From NCBI GenBank assembly GCA_024277835.1, contig JAJRUK010000402.1, positions 1-11,212 on the forward strand: 11,212 nt of DNA, given 5' to 3'. Shown one piece after another: positions 1 through 6,493 of this stretch. The stretch is from Planctomycetota bacterium. Its GTDB lineage: Bacteria; Planctomycetota; Phycisphaerae; UBA1845. Numbering within the stretch: position 1 is the first letter of the stretch; every line of letters starts with the position of its first letter. Position numbers and translations under genes: made by a program. The notes beneath the pieces are model-generated. The model saw nothing but the letters and a program-made list of their open reading frames with translations. It did not search any database and was not told where the DNA came from.

Positions 1-44
1 ATTAGCCGCTATCCTCTGGTTCAAACCCGGACTACAGGAAAGTC

Positions 45-470
45 GTGCTGCGCCTATTAGTTATGTGGATGTTTCGACCGTGCAGACTGCGACCATATAT
101 CACCGTAATAGTGTTCATATCCGGCTGGGCCCCGGATGCCGTGACCCAAGCATCCAGAGGGTTTGGCGGGCGCGGCGAGATTTCAGCATTCCTACTGGTA
201 CCGTACATTGTTGTGACGGCGACTCTTGAAGAGGTGCTTGTGCGAGCGTACCTCATGACGCGGCTGAGCGATTTGGGGTGGTCGAAGGTGTGTATCGTCT
301 TTGCGAGTTGTGCGATCCAAACTTCGTATCACGCCCATCACGGTGTACAGTTGATCGGTTCAGTTCTCGCATTTCTCTTGTTCTCGATCTATTTCCTCTG
401 GCGACGCGATACTTGGGCGTTGATCATCGCCCACGCTGGTTATAACTTGTACATCATGTACATCAGATAG
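45..470 (+). CDS. CPBP-family intramembrane metalloprotease (5' incomplete or frameshifted)
   Basis: The 141-residue reading has the core of the CPBP (CAAX protease and bacteriocin-processing, ABI) family of membrane-embedded metalloproteases. It shows the EExxxR motif (EEVLVR, residues 62-67) just after a hydrophobic segment, a second motif with His (SYHAHHG, about 94-100), two further hydrophobic stretches, and the closing H...N motif (IIAHAGYNL, about 127-135). Family members usually have 200-300 residues and two or more extra membrane helices before EExxxR, so the N-terminal half is missing here. This frame has a TAG at 3-5 and only weak starts (GTG 45, ATG 63, ATG 69) with no clear ribosome binding site. 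A neighbouring frame is open from the window edge to about 229, so a frameshift or a truncated gene is possible. It ends in TAG and converges on the minus-strand operon. The family assignment is fairly sure; the start and integrity are not. The substrate is unknown. Confidence 0.6.
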   Translation: MLRLLVMWMFRPCRLRPYITVIVFISGWAPDAVTQASRGFGGRGEISAFLLVPYIVVTATLEEVLVRAYLMTRLSDLGWSKVCIVFASCAIQTSYHAHHGVQLIGSVLAFLLFSIYFLWRRDTWALIIAHAGYNLYIMYIR

Positions 471-669
471 CGTCAACACGCATTGATTGCGTCGATTCCC
501 GCGCGGCAGTAACGGTCGCGTCTGGCCTCGCCGACGCACGCCAACGCGCCGCGGCGAGCGCACGCAGCGCTGCCCCGGATCGAGAGGGGTTACCCACGTC
601 ACTTGGATATTCCGTGCTCGAGGGTAATCACGAGGAAGAGCGTCCTCATCATGGCGTCGCCCTCCACTA
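471..669. other. Convergent intergenic region, no gene seen
   Basis: This stretch of about 200 bp separates the stop of the CPBP protease from the stop of the minus-strand selenoprotein gene. It is GC-rich and contains short self-complementary runs such as CGCCGCGGCG near 547-558. I see no hairpin followed by a T-run, so no intrinsic terminator can be named for either gene. An open frame running through it on the minus strand (to 707) overlaps the thioredoxin 3' end and looks like a non-coding shadow. Confidence 0.5.
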
Positions 670-1404
670 CTAATCGAGCAATCGTCTAAGCCTCTCAAGA
701 AACTCACCCGGCGGGACGAAGTTGTGCAGTCGATCCACGATCAACCCTTCGCGATCGATCAGAAAAACATCCGGCACGGATTCCACGCCGTACGCCGTCC
801 CCAACGCCGGGTACTCATCGAGATCAACGAAGACCAATTGAACCTTTTCAAGCAGTTTCACGACTTCCGGATCGTGAAACGTGACTTTCTTTAGCTGCAA
901 ACAAGGCGCGCACCAGTCAGCCCAAAAATCAAGCACGATGGGTTGATTGGCTTTCCGCGCACTTTCAAATGCGTCGCGCAGGAACGTCGGCGCGTCTTTC
1001 GGCATTGGCGATTTGACGAGCTTAACCCTATCCGAGGCAGCCACATCTTTTGGAAACTCAATCTGCTCCGCCCTATAACCGAGGTCAGTGATAACCTTCG
1101 CCAGCTTTTCAGGGGTCGTCCGCTTCGGATCGTAGCTAAACGCAACACAATCCTGCCCGTAATCCCAAACGATCCGCGATGCTGCCTTCGTCCCTTCCAG
1201 GGACGCTGTGACCTTATTCGGTCACCCCAGTCACGTCGCCCCCGACGCGGTCTTCATCATCCCATCGACATGAAACGCAACTTGCTTGTGAACCACCGGA
1301 ACCTCCTTCGACGCGCGAACACCTTGCCGCTCGGTGACACAACTCGTAGAGATGATAACCACCGCAAGCGCGAAGGCAGACAGGCTGGCGTTAATACGAA
1401 TCAT
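670..1404 (-). CDS. Selenoprotein candidate: exported HMA domain with UxxU fused to thioredoxin
   Basis: Read through two in-frame TGA codons, this gives 244 residues. Residues 1-21 are a hydrophobic export signal ending at Cys22 (ISTSC), a poor but possible lipobox. Residues about 41-115 match a heavy-metal-associated (HMA) domain: strand QVAFHVDGM, then T57-U58-L59-G60-U61-P62-N63-K64-V65, then a helix (VTASLEGTK), YDPKRTTPEKLAKVITDLGY. The two TGAs occupy the CxxC of the usual TCxxCPxxV metal site. Residues about 130-244 are a thioredoxin fold with WADWCAPC (Cys165, Cys168) and the cis-proline in SVPD (Pro211). ATG 1404 follows the guaA stop by 24 bp and is preceded by GAGGGAG; the stop is TAG. 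HMA domains bind soft metals (Cu, Hg) through the two Cys. With Sec the site would be very reactive, and the CAPC domain could reduce it; both are inference. A predictor would call only 670-1044 from the internal GTG as a cytoplasmic thioredoxin. The alternative is a pseudogene with two nonsense mutations, which I think unlikely. Confidence 0.8.
1189..1205 (-). promoter_or_regulatory. Candidate bacterial SECIS hairpin
   Basis: On the coding strand CGTCCCT-GGA-AGGGACG forms a perfect 7-bp stem with a GGA loop (five-base loop TGGAA if the closing T-A pair is open). The loop begins 23 nt after the second TGA and 32 nt after the first. Known bacterial SECIS elements are hairpins just downstream of the UGA, with the apical loop about 16-37 nt away and a G among the first two loop bases; this one meets both rules for both TGAs. 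It lies inside the coding region, as bacterial SECIS elements do. SelB binding is inferred. Confidence 0.6.
1208..1225 (-). promoter_or_regulatory. Second hairpin overlapping the second TGA
   Basis: GTGACC-GAATAA-GGTCAC on the coding strand is a perfect 6-bp stem with a six-base loop starting with G. Two more pairs (CT with AG) can form outside a GGG bulge. It contains the second TGA in its left arm. Its loop is only 11 nt after the first TGA, too near for the usual SECIS spacing, so it may be an accessory structure or an effect of sequence constraint. A ribosome at the first TGA would need to melt it. Confidence 0.45.
1222..1224 (-). other. In-frame TGA, probable selenocysteine codon 61
   Basis: This TGA is codon 61, exactly three codons after the first TGA, on the second Cys position of the HMA CxxC. 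It is followed by Pro-x-x-Val as in MerP-type domains (CPxxV). The TGA is also part of the left arm of a 6-bp stem (1208-1225). Confidence 0.75.
1231..1233 (-). other. In-frame TGA, probable selenocysteine codon 58
   Basis: This TGA is codon 58 in the frame that starts at ATG 1404. It falls on the first Cys position of the HMA metal-binding CxxC, with Thr57 just before it as in the common TCxxC motif. Translation must continue past it, because the next 60 codons are recognisable HMA sequence in the same frame. Confidence 0.75.
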
Positions 1405-1428
1405 TCGCTCGTGTTCTCCCTCTTCGTG

Positions 1429-2985
1429 CTACTCCCACTCAATCGTCGCTGGCGGTTTTGAGGAGATGTCGTACACAACTCGGTTAATCCCCCTTACCTC
1501 GTTGCTGATTCGATTCGAGATGCGGGCTAAGATTTCGTGGTCGATGTGGACCCAGTCCGCCGTCATGAAGTCCGTACTCTCAACGAACCGAACCGCAATC
1601 ACATGCTGGCCTGCGTACGTCCGGTCGTCGCCCATGACGCCGACCGTGCTGATCGGCAGCAAAACGCCGAACGCCTGCGCGATTTTGTCGTACCAACCCG
1701 CCGCTCGAATCTCTTCAAGGATAATATCATCCGCCGCACGAAGAATCGCAAGCTTCTCCGGCTCAACCGCGCCAATAATCCGCACCGCAAGGCCCGGACC
1801 AGGAAACGGATGTCGCCAGACAAGTTCTTTGGGCAGACCAAGGTGCTCCCCGACGCGGCGCACCTCGTCTTTGAATAGGTCGCGAAGCGGTTCGACAAGT
1901 TCAAAACCAAGCTCTTCCGGCAGCCCGCCCACGTTGTGATGCAACTTGATGTTGGCTGTCTTGCCGCCAAGACCGTGCCCCGACTCGATCACATCAGGGT
2001 AAAGCGTCCCCTGTGCGAGAAACTTCGCCCCGTCGATCGTCTTCGCTTCGTCTTTGAAAACATCGATAAACTCGTGACCAATGATAATGCGCTTCTTCTG
2101 CGGATCGGTCACGCCCGCGAGCTTAGTAAGAAATCGCTCCCCCGCGTCCACCACATGAAGATCGACCTTAAAATGCTGACAAAAAGCGGTCTCGACAAGG
2201 TCCGTCTCGCGGTTTCGCATCAGACCGTTATCAACGTAGATGCAACTCAGACGATCGCCGATCGCTTCATGAATCATCGCAGCCGCTACGCTACTATCGA
2301 CGCCCCCAGATAGGCCGCAGATCACGCGATCCTTTTCACCAACCTTTTCTCGAATCGCATCGATCCCTTGCTTCACAACATTCGCAACCTGCCAGTCACC
2401 CGTACAACCACAAATATCATAAACAAAGTTGTGCAAAATCTGCGAGCCATGTGGGGTATGCGTGACCTCGGGATGAAACTGGACCCCGTAGAACGGTTTC
2501 GTCCGATGCTTCGCAGCCGCGAATGGGCAACTCTCCGTCTTCGCCAGCGGGACGAAATCATTCGGGAGCTGCTTCACAATGTCGCCATGACTCATCCATA
2601 CGGACGTCTCTTTCGGAACACGGGTAAGAAGCGCGTCGTCCGCAACAATCTCAAGACCAGTTCGACCAAACTCGCGCGACTCGGCTGACTTAACGCCCGC
2701 ACCAAGCAGATCGCACCCCAACTGCATCCCGTAACAAATCCCCAAGACCGGTAAGCCCATATCAACGATTTTCGGATCGCATCGCGGCGCGCCCTCTTCA
2801 TAAACGCTCTTGGGACCGCCGGAAAAAATAATCCCAACCGCCCCCGCCTCACGAATTTCGTCGGGCGTGACGTTGTGGCCGACGATGATGCTGTGAACGT
2901 GATGCTCGCGAACGCGGCGGGCGATTAGCTGAACATATTGAGCGCCGAAATCAATAACAACGATTGTAGCGGGCGTTTTCTTCAT
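1429..2985 (-). CDS. guaA: GMP synthase (glutamine-hydrolysing)
   Basis: The 518-residue product makes GMP from XMP, ATP and glutamine, the last step of guanine nucleotide synthesis in the cytoplasm. All three domains are present and the length is usual. The N-terminal class I glutamine amidotransferase (about 8-195) has the oxyanion region SGGPKSVYEEGAP, the nucleophile Cys84 in GICYGMQ, and His171/Glu173 in QFHPEVTHT. The ATP pyrophosphatase domain has the P-loop SGGVDSS (226-232). The C-terminal dimerisation domain ends in NRVVYDISSKPPATIEWE. The ATG at 2985 directly abuts the TAG of the upstream membrane-protein gene (TAGATG), which suggests translational coupling. No separate Shine-Dalgarno sequence stands out. 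Stop is TAG. Nothing is missing or unusual in the protein. Confidence 0.98.
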   Translation of the reverse strand: MKKTPATIVVIDFGAQYVQLIARRVREHHVHSIIVGHNVTPDEIREAGAVGIIFSGGPKSVYEEGAPRCDPKIVDMGLPVLGICYGMQLGCDLLGAGVKSAESREFGRTGLEIVADDALLTRVPKETSVWMSHGDIVKQLPNDFVPLAKTESCPFAAAKHRTKPFYGVQFHPEVTHTPHGSQILHNFVYDICGCTGDWQVANVVKQGIDAIREKVGEKDRVICGLSGGVDSSVAAAMIHEAIGDRLSCIYVDNGLMRNRETDLVETAFCQHFKVDLHVVDAGERFLTKLAGVTDPQKKRIIIGHEFIDVFKDEAKTIDGAKFLAQGTLYPDVIESGHGLGGKTANIKLHHNVGGLPEELGFELVEPLRDLFKDEVRRVGEHLGLPKELVWRHPFPGPGLAVRIIGAVEPEKLAILRAADDIILEEIRAAGWYDKIAQAFGVLLPISTVGVMGDDRTYAGQHVIAVRFVESTDFMTADWVHIDHEILARISNRISNEVRGINRVVYDISSKPPATIEWE

Positions 2986-4050
2986 CTAGAAACTCATCTG
3001 TAGTGAATCAAAGAGAGGGCTATACAGTCTTTCAAGTCCAAACCACCATACCGAAGCACCGCCAAGCACGAGCGCGGGAGCAACGAAAGCTAACATGATC
3101 GTCACGCGCGTCCGCGTGTCCACCGGAGCGCTCGCCGCAAGCCTCAACATCCAAAACCAACCGAAAATGAGGCTGACTCCTGCAAGGATACCCGCCGGTA
3201 AAAAGACGACCAGCTCGCTTGATAGTGTCGTCGAAACATTCCCAAAGTGGATCGTCGGATGAAGCCACAAGACGACAGCAGCAAGAATCATCGGAACCAA
3301 CCACCCCGTCGCGTAATGCTGCGCCGCCGTCATGCGATGTTCGCCGCGAAAGGACCGGGTGTGGGCAACCTCGACGCCCACGCGAACGAGTATCCGAACG
3401 ACCGCGATAAGTATGAACGCAGCCACAAGTGCAATCGCGCCGCCTAGAAGCGCCTGCGCAGGATTCCACCAGACCCCCGTGAGCGCGCTGGCGTCCTCAT
3501 TGCCAGGGATCGGAGTCAGCGACGACACGCGAAACCATCCCTGGCCAACGGGTTTGACGACAGTCCCCATACTCGCCTGAGCGTGCGAAACATATCGCCA
3601 GCCCAGCAGTGTCGCTCGCAACATGCCCAAGGCAAATGCAAAAAGAACGAGGTGGATGGCGGCGAATCGCCGCGAAGCTTGCGAAGCTCGCATCATAGCG
3701 AGGTGCTTGAGTCGCTCAGGCCCGGCTGTCCATACCCACTTGCACATGGAAAACCAGCGCGATTGGTCGTTCTCGAAAGCGATCGCGTAAGGAGTAACAT
3801 CTTCGCCCGTCGCGCGCGAATCCCCGATGACAAACGCACATAGCGGGCAGGATTCGACGGGCTGATCGCCGAGGGGTTGTCCGCAGGCAGGGCAACGCGG
3901 GTCGGCGGCGACTTTTGTATCGACACCACCTGTCATCGGTGTGCGCCTATCGGTCGGATTCGTGGTAGTGGTTGGGTTCGGAGTTGTGGTAATAGTCGAC
4001 GTCGACGTCGGGGTCGGGGTCGGAGTTGCGCCGTCCGCACTTCGGCGCAT
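2986..4050 (-). CDS. Zinc-ribbon multi-pass membrane protein of unknown function
   Basis: I do not recognise a named family. From ATG 4050 the product has 354 residues: a Thr/Pro-rich stretch (about residues 7-37), then a zinc-ribbon-like pair CPAC...CPLC (Cys53/56 and Cys68/71), a linker with WFSMCKWVWTAGPERL, and about five hydrophobic helices (near residues 130-150, 200-222, 247-264, 278-302 and 316-338). The protein probably sits in the inner membrane with a short cytoplasmic zinc ribbon. The start is uncertain: the frame is open to GTG 4194 (402 residues, overlapping the previous gene by 68 bp), while ATG 3936 (316 residues) would place the zinc ribbon near the N-terminus, as in many planctomycete proteins. 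None has a strong ribosome binding site. It lies between guaB and guaA and its TAG touches the guaA ATG, so it is surely co-transcribed with guaA. Link to purine metabolism is not shown by the sequence. Confidence 0.75.
   Translation of the reverse strand: MRRSADGATPTPTPTSTSTITTTPNPTTTTNPTDRRTPMTGGVDTKVAADPRCPACGQPLGDQPVESCPLCAFVIGDSRATGEDVTPYAIAFENDQSRWFSMCKWVWTAGPERLKHLAMMRASQASRRFAAIHLVLFAFALGMLRATLLGWRYVSHAQASMGTVVKPVGQGWFRVSSLTPIPGNEDASALTGVWWNPAQALLGGAIALVAAFILIAVVRILVRVGVEVAHTRSFRGEHRMTAAQHYATGWLVPMILAAVVLWLHPTIHFGNVSTTLSSELVVFLPAGILAGVSLIFGWFWMLRLAASAPVDTRTRVTIMLAFVAPALVLGGASVWWFGLERLYSPLFDSLQMSF
3949..4030 (-). repeat. Low-complexity Thr/Pro-coding stretch with six-base units
   Basis: On the plus strand the region contains successive six-base units of the form GTCGAC, GTCGAC, GTCGGG, GTCGGG, GTCGGA (about 3997-4026), then GT-rich sequence. 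Read on the minus strand it codes for alternating Thr/Pro/Ser at the start of the membrane protein. If the true start is ATG 3936 it is a leader and not coding. Confidence 0.5.
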
Positions 4051-4126
4051 CCGCTGTCGCGTAACGTTCGCCAAAGCTCGGAACAAAGACGCAATTGTTT
4101 CATACGCAAAATCTTTCAGGCAGCGA

Positions 4127-4675
4127 TTACCCGGTCGGCGAAGGCAATGGCATCGCGTCGCACATGCCGCAACAAATCTTGCGACTGGTCGCACCGTCGC
4201 TTTCCATCACCATCCAGGGCGGGGTCACCACGGCGCTAAGGGGATAGAAGATAAGATTCATCGGAAAGCGGAACCCCGTTGACCAGAAAGCGTAGAAGTC
4301 CTCGCTGGTAATCGCGAACTGACCATCCTCGCTTCCCGACTCATCGACCGGGTCTTCAAAGTAAAGCGGGCTATGAATGATCGCCCCGCTTGCCGCGCGA
4401 ACGATTTTCGGATCGCCATAAGGCGGCACCATCCGCGGCGCGACGTTCGCCTCGCGAAGGCCGGTCGCCGACGGCGTTGTCACAGGGGCAGCCATCGCCA
4501 TTTCGTCGTGATACGGGTTGACCATCATCTGACAACCCGTCGCGAGCATCAGCACCATAGACAGAACTGCACCGGTTACAAACCTGTGCCACACGGGACC
4601 GCCGGCTAGAAGCCGGTGCCACACAAGAGCGCCCGTTGCTGACTTGAGGAACATTGATCCCATACTCGCCGCCAT
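4127..4675 (-). CDS. Small lipoprotein, planctomycete-type hypothetical
   Basis: The 182-residue reading from ATG 4675 has an N-terminal region, then a hydrophobic segment ending in LSMVLMLATGC (Cys48), a likely lipobox for attachment to a membrane. The mature part is Met/Pro-rich, followed by a conserved-looking core, HSPLYFEDPVDESG and RFPMNLIFYPLSAVVTPP, a pattern I recall from planctomycete hypothetical lipoproteins of unknown function. It ends with a Cys-containing tail (ICCGMCDAMP). ATG 4675 lies one base after the guaB TAA, suggesting coupling. However, the first 37 codons include two copies of the palindromic repeat found elsewhere between genes, so the original start may be ATG 4558, which would leave a very short signal. 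It is the second gene of the guaB operon. Confidence 0.75.
   Translation of the reverse strand: MAASMGSMFLKSATGALVWHRLLAGGPVWHRFVTGAVLSMVLMLATGCQMMVNPYHDEMAMAAPVTTPSATGLREANVAPRMVPPYGDPKIVRAASGAIIHSPLYFEDPVDESGSEDGQFAITSEDFYAFWSTGFRFPMNLIFYPLSAVVTPPWMVMESDGATSRKICCGMCDAMPLPSPTG
4570..4594 (-). repeat. Palindromic repeat, copy 1
   Basis: The coding strand reads GTGTGGCACAGGTTTG then TAACCGGTG: an imperfect palindrome (one mismatch in the ACCGG/CCGGT arms) preceded by GTGTGG. It belongs to the same family as the copies at 4598, 6360, 7928 and 9029, in the same orientation. If translation starts at 4675 it is inside the signal-peptide region of the lipoprotein. Confidence 0.7.
4598..4624 (-). 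repeat. Palindromic repeat, copy 2
   Basis: The coding strand reads GTGTGGCACCGGC, a short spacer, then GCCGGCGGT. The palindromic arms CCGGCTTC/TAGCCGG are followed by a GGT. It is three bases from copy 1 in the same orientation; both copies would encode Val-Trp-His-Arg in the lipoprotein frame. Confidence 0.7.
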
Positions 4676-4676
4676 G

Positions 4677-6203
4677 TTACTGCATTGCTCCGGGGTCCAT
4701 GCCATAGTTCGGTGACTCCTTTGTAATGACCACGTCGTGTGGATGCGATTCTGCCACACCCGCCGTACTGATTCGACAGAACTCCGCCTTTTCCTGCAAG
4801 CTCGGAACATTTTCCGCCCCGCAATAACCCATCCCCGCCCGTAACCCGCCGACCAGTTGATAAACCATATCCGAAAGAGGCCCACGAAACGGAACGCGAC
4901 CCTCGATCCCCTCGGGCACGAGCTTCCCGCGATCCGTCGACGCCTTTTGTCCGTATCGGTCGGCTGACCCCTTCACCATCGCACCGAGTGACCCCATCCC
5001 GCGATATTCCTTAAACCGCCGCCCCTTCCACGTCACCGTCTCGCCAGGAGCTTCCTCCAAACCGGCGAACAGCGAACCAAGCATGACCGACTGAGCACCG
5101 GCTGCGAGCGCCTTCACGACATCACCCGACTGCCGAATGCCGCCATCCGCAATCACCGGAACACCCGCCGGTCTCGCCACGGAAACGACGTTCATCACCG
5201 CCGTCAACTGCGGAACGCCCACACCAGAGACAATCCGCGTCGTGCAGATACTCCCCGGACCGATTCCAACCTTCAGCGCATCCGCCCCAGCATCGATCAA
5301 ATCCCTCGCAGCCGCAGCCGTCGCGATATTCCCCGCGATCACCTGAATATTGTGTCGTTTCTTGATTTCTTTGAGCGTCTCGATGACGTTGTCGCTGTGG
5401 CCATGCGCGGTATCGACCACAATCACGTCAACATCCGACGCAATCAGCGCCGCCACGCGATCATAATCCTTCACACCAACGGCCGCCCCTGCACGAAGCC
5501 GACCGCGAGCATCCTTGCAACTACCCGGATAATGCTGGGCACGCTCGATGTCACGCATCGTAATCAGCCCAACGAGCTTGCCGCCCTTATCGACAAGAAG
5601 CAACTTTTCGACCTTGGCGTGATTCAAAATATCCGCGGCTTTTTCGAGCGTCGTATCGGGCGGACCCGTGATAAGATTCTCACCCGTCATCACGTCGCGA
5701 ATTTTGAGATTCTCGCGTTCGAGGAATTTCATATCGCGGCGTGTGATGATCCCCACCAGCCGGTGCCCGTCTTCGACAATCGGCACGCCTGAGATATTCT
5801 GCAGCGACATGACCTCTTTCGCCTTCGCCACCGGCTCATCAGGCCCCAGCGTCGTCGGGTCCAAAATCACGCCGCTCTCGGAGCGTTTGACCTTGTGAAC
5901 CTCTCTGCACTGGGCTTCGACGCTGAGATTCTTGTGAATAATCCCAATCCCGCCCTCTTGAGCGAGAGCGATCGCAAGCCGCGACTCGGTCACAGTATCC
6001 ATCGCTGCAGCGACCACCGGAATGTTCAACGCGATGTCCCGCGTAAGTCGCGACGTGACATCTAACTGATCAGGAAGCACGTTCGACCGCTGCGGAACAA
6101 GCAGCACATCGTCAAACGTCAGCGCGTTGATGATTGAGTCAGGGTGACAGTCGGAGCGACGGTCGGTGTCGTGTGGCTGCGAGTTTTTCTCGCGAGTAGT
6201 CAT
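4677..6203 (-). CDS. guaB: Inosine-5'-monophosphate dehydrogenase
   Basis: The 508-residue product oxidises IMP to XMP with NAD+, the committed step to GMP. It has the full (beta/alpha)8 barrel with an inserted pair of CBS domains (about residues 111-229). Visible motifs: NALTFDDVLL near the N-terminus, the NAD/IMP region VDTAHGHSDNV, the catalytic loop GPGSICTTR with Cys320, the phosphate-binding IADGGIR, the flap dyad Arg416-Tyr417 in GSADRYGQ, and PEGIEGRVPF. Length is normal. I prefer ATG 6203; the codon before it is TTG 6206, also possible. AAAGGG lies 10 nt upstream of the ATG. It is the first gene of the operon leading to guaA, with a promoter about 40 bp upstream. Stop is TAA; the next gene starts one base later. 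Confidence 0.98.
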   Translation of the reverse strand: MTTREKNSQPHDTDRRSDCHPDSIINALTFDDVLLVPQRSNVLPDQLDVTSRLTRDIALNIPVVAAAMDTVTESRLAIALAQEGGIGIIHKNLSVEAQCREVHKVKRSESGVILDPTTLGPDEPVAKAKEVMSLQNISGVPIVEDGHRLVGIITRRDMKFLERENLKIRDVMTGENLITGPPDTTLEKAADILNHAKVEKLLLVDKGGKLVGLITMRDIERAQHYPGSCKDARGRLRAGAAVGVKDYDRVAALIASDVDVIVVDTAHGHSDNVIETLKEIKKRHNIQVIAGNIATAAAARDLIDAGADALKVGIGPGSICTTRIVSGVGVPQLTAVMNVVSVARPAGVPVIADGGIRQSGDVVKALAAGAQSVMLGSLFAGLEEAPGETVTWKGRRFKEYRGMGSLGAMVKGSADRYGQKASTDRGKLVPEGIEGRVPFRGPLSDMVYQLVGGLRAGMGYCGAENVPSLQEKAEFCRISTAGVAESHPHDVVITKESPNYGMDPGAMQ

Positions 6204-6242
6204 CAAGCGGGTACCCTTTCGTATAACGATACCTGAACGCTA

Positions 6243-6271
6243 TAGATACGCGCCAGACGCCGTTTCGTCAA
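6243..6271 (-). promoter_or_regulatory. Likely sigma-70-type promoter of the guaB operon
   Basis: On the minus strand TTGACG (6271-6266) and TATCTA (6248-6243) are separated by 17 bp, close to the TTGACA-N17-TATAAT consensus. Transcription would start near 6236, giving a leader of about 33 nt before guaB, long enough for the AAAGGG ribosome binding site. No riboswitch-like structure fits in so short a leader. Consensus use in this lineage is assumed. Confidence 0.6.
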
Positions 6272-6359
6272 GGCAAGCCCCGCCAAACGCCCAAACGTCG
6301 AAAAGTCCAAACGTCCAAACTTTGGGGCCGCCTGCGGCGGTGGAGGGGGCTGTCGCGAC

Positions 6360-6384
6360 GCTGGCGGGCAAGCCGCCAGTGGCA
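6360..6384 (-). repeat. Palindromic repeat, copy 3 (divergent arms)
   Basis: On the minus strand GTGCCACTGGCGG, five bases, then CCGCCAGC forms a 7-bp stem (CTGGCGG with CCGCCAG). It shares the GTG-CCAC lead and layout of the other copies but has different arm bases. It lies inside the inverted-repeat block. Confidence 0.55.
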
Positions 6385-6459
6385 CCCGATGGCCGGCGGT
6401 CGCTGGACATCTGGGTCGTTATTGGGATTGGATCGATGACCGCCTGCCGTCAGCTCCCT

Positions 6460-6493
6460 TACGGTCGCTGCTCTGATACGGTCGCGGCTCTGA
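6460..6493. repeat. Tandem 17-bp duplication
   Basis: TACGGTCGCTGCTCTGA (6460-6476) is followed at once by TACGGTCGCGGCTCTGA (6477-6493), 16 of 17 bases identical. Together with the preceding CAGCTCCCT it resembles a GAGCCGCGACCGTAAGGGAGC repeat that I recall as frequent between planctomycete genes. Confidence 0.65.

Noticed and set aside
670..1044. A free-standing 124-residue cytoplasmic thioredoxin starting at GTG 1044
   Set aside because: The frame stays open to 1221 and the upstream codons are clear HMA sequence that continues through two TGAs to a signal peptide. GTG 1044 is just the Val of KDVAAS and has no ribosome binding site.
1219..1233. TGA reassigned to Trp or Gly throughout the genome
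   Set aside because: No other conserved gene in the window has an in-frame TGA, and Trp positions in guaA, guaB, sat and the phosphodiesterase use TGG. Trp or Gly at the HMA CxxC would also destroy the metal site.
943..1461. A 172-codon plus-strand open frame across the selenoprotein
   Set aside because: It is Arg-rich with no family features and runs opposite to the HMA/thioredoxin sequence and the 3' end of guaA.
3949..4030. Replication or protein-binding iterons from the GTCGGG units
   Set aside because: The units are only six bases, degenerate, and encode a Thr/Pro run in frame; simple low-complexity expansion explains them.
4570..4624. Intrinsic terminator after guaB
   Set aside because: The two hairpins are GC-rich but are followed by no T-run, and the same repeats occur inside other gene clusters.
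6203..6385. A 60-codon minus-strand frame upstream of guaB
   Set aside because: It is Pro-rich, made of repeat sequence, and covers the guaB promoter.
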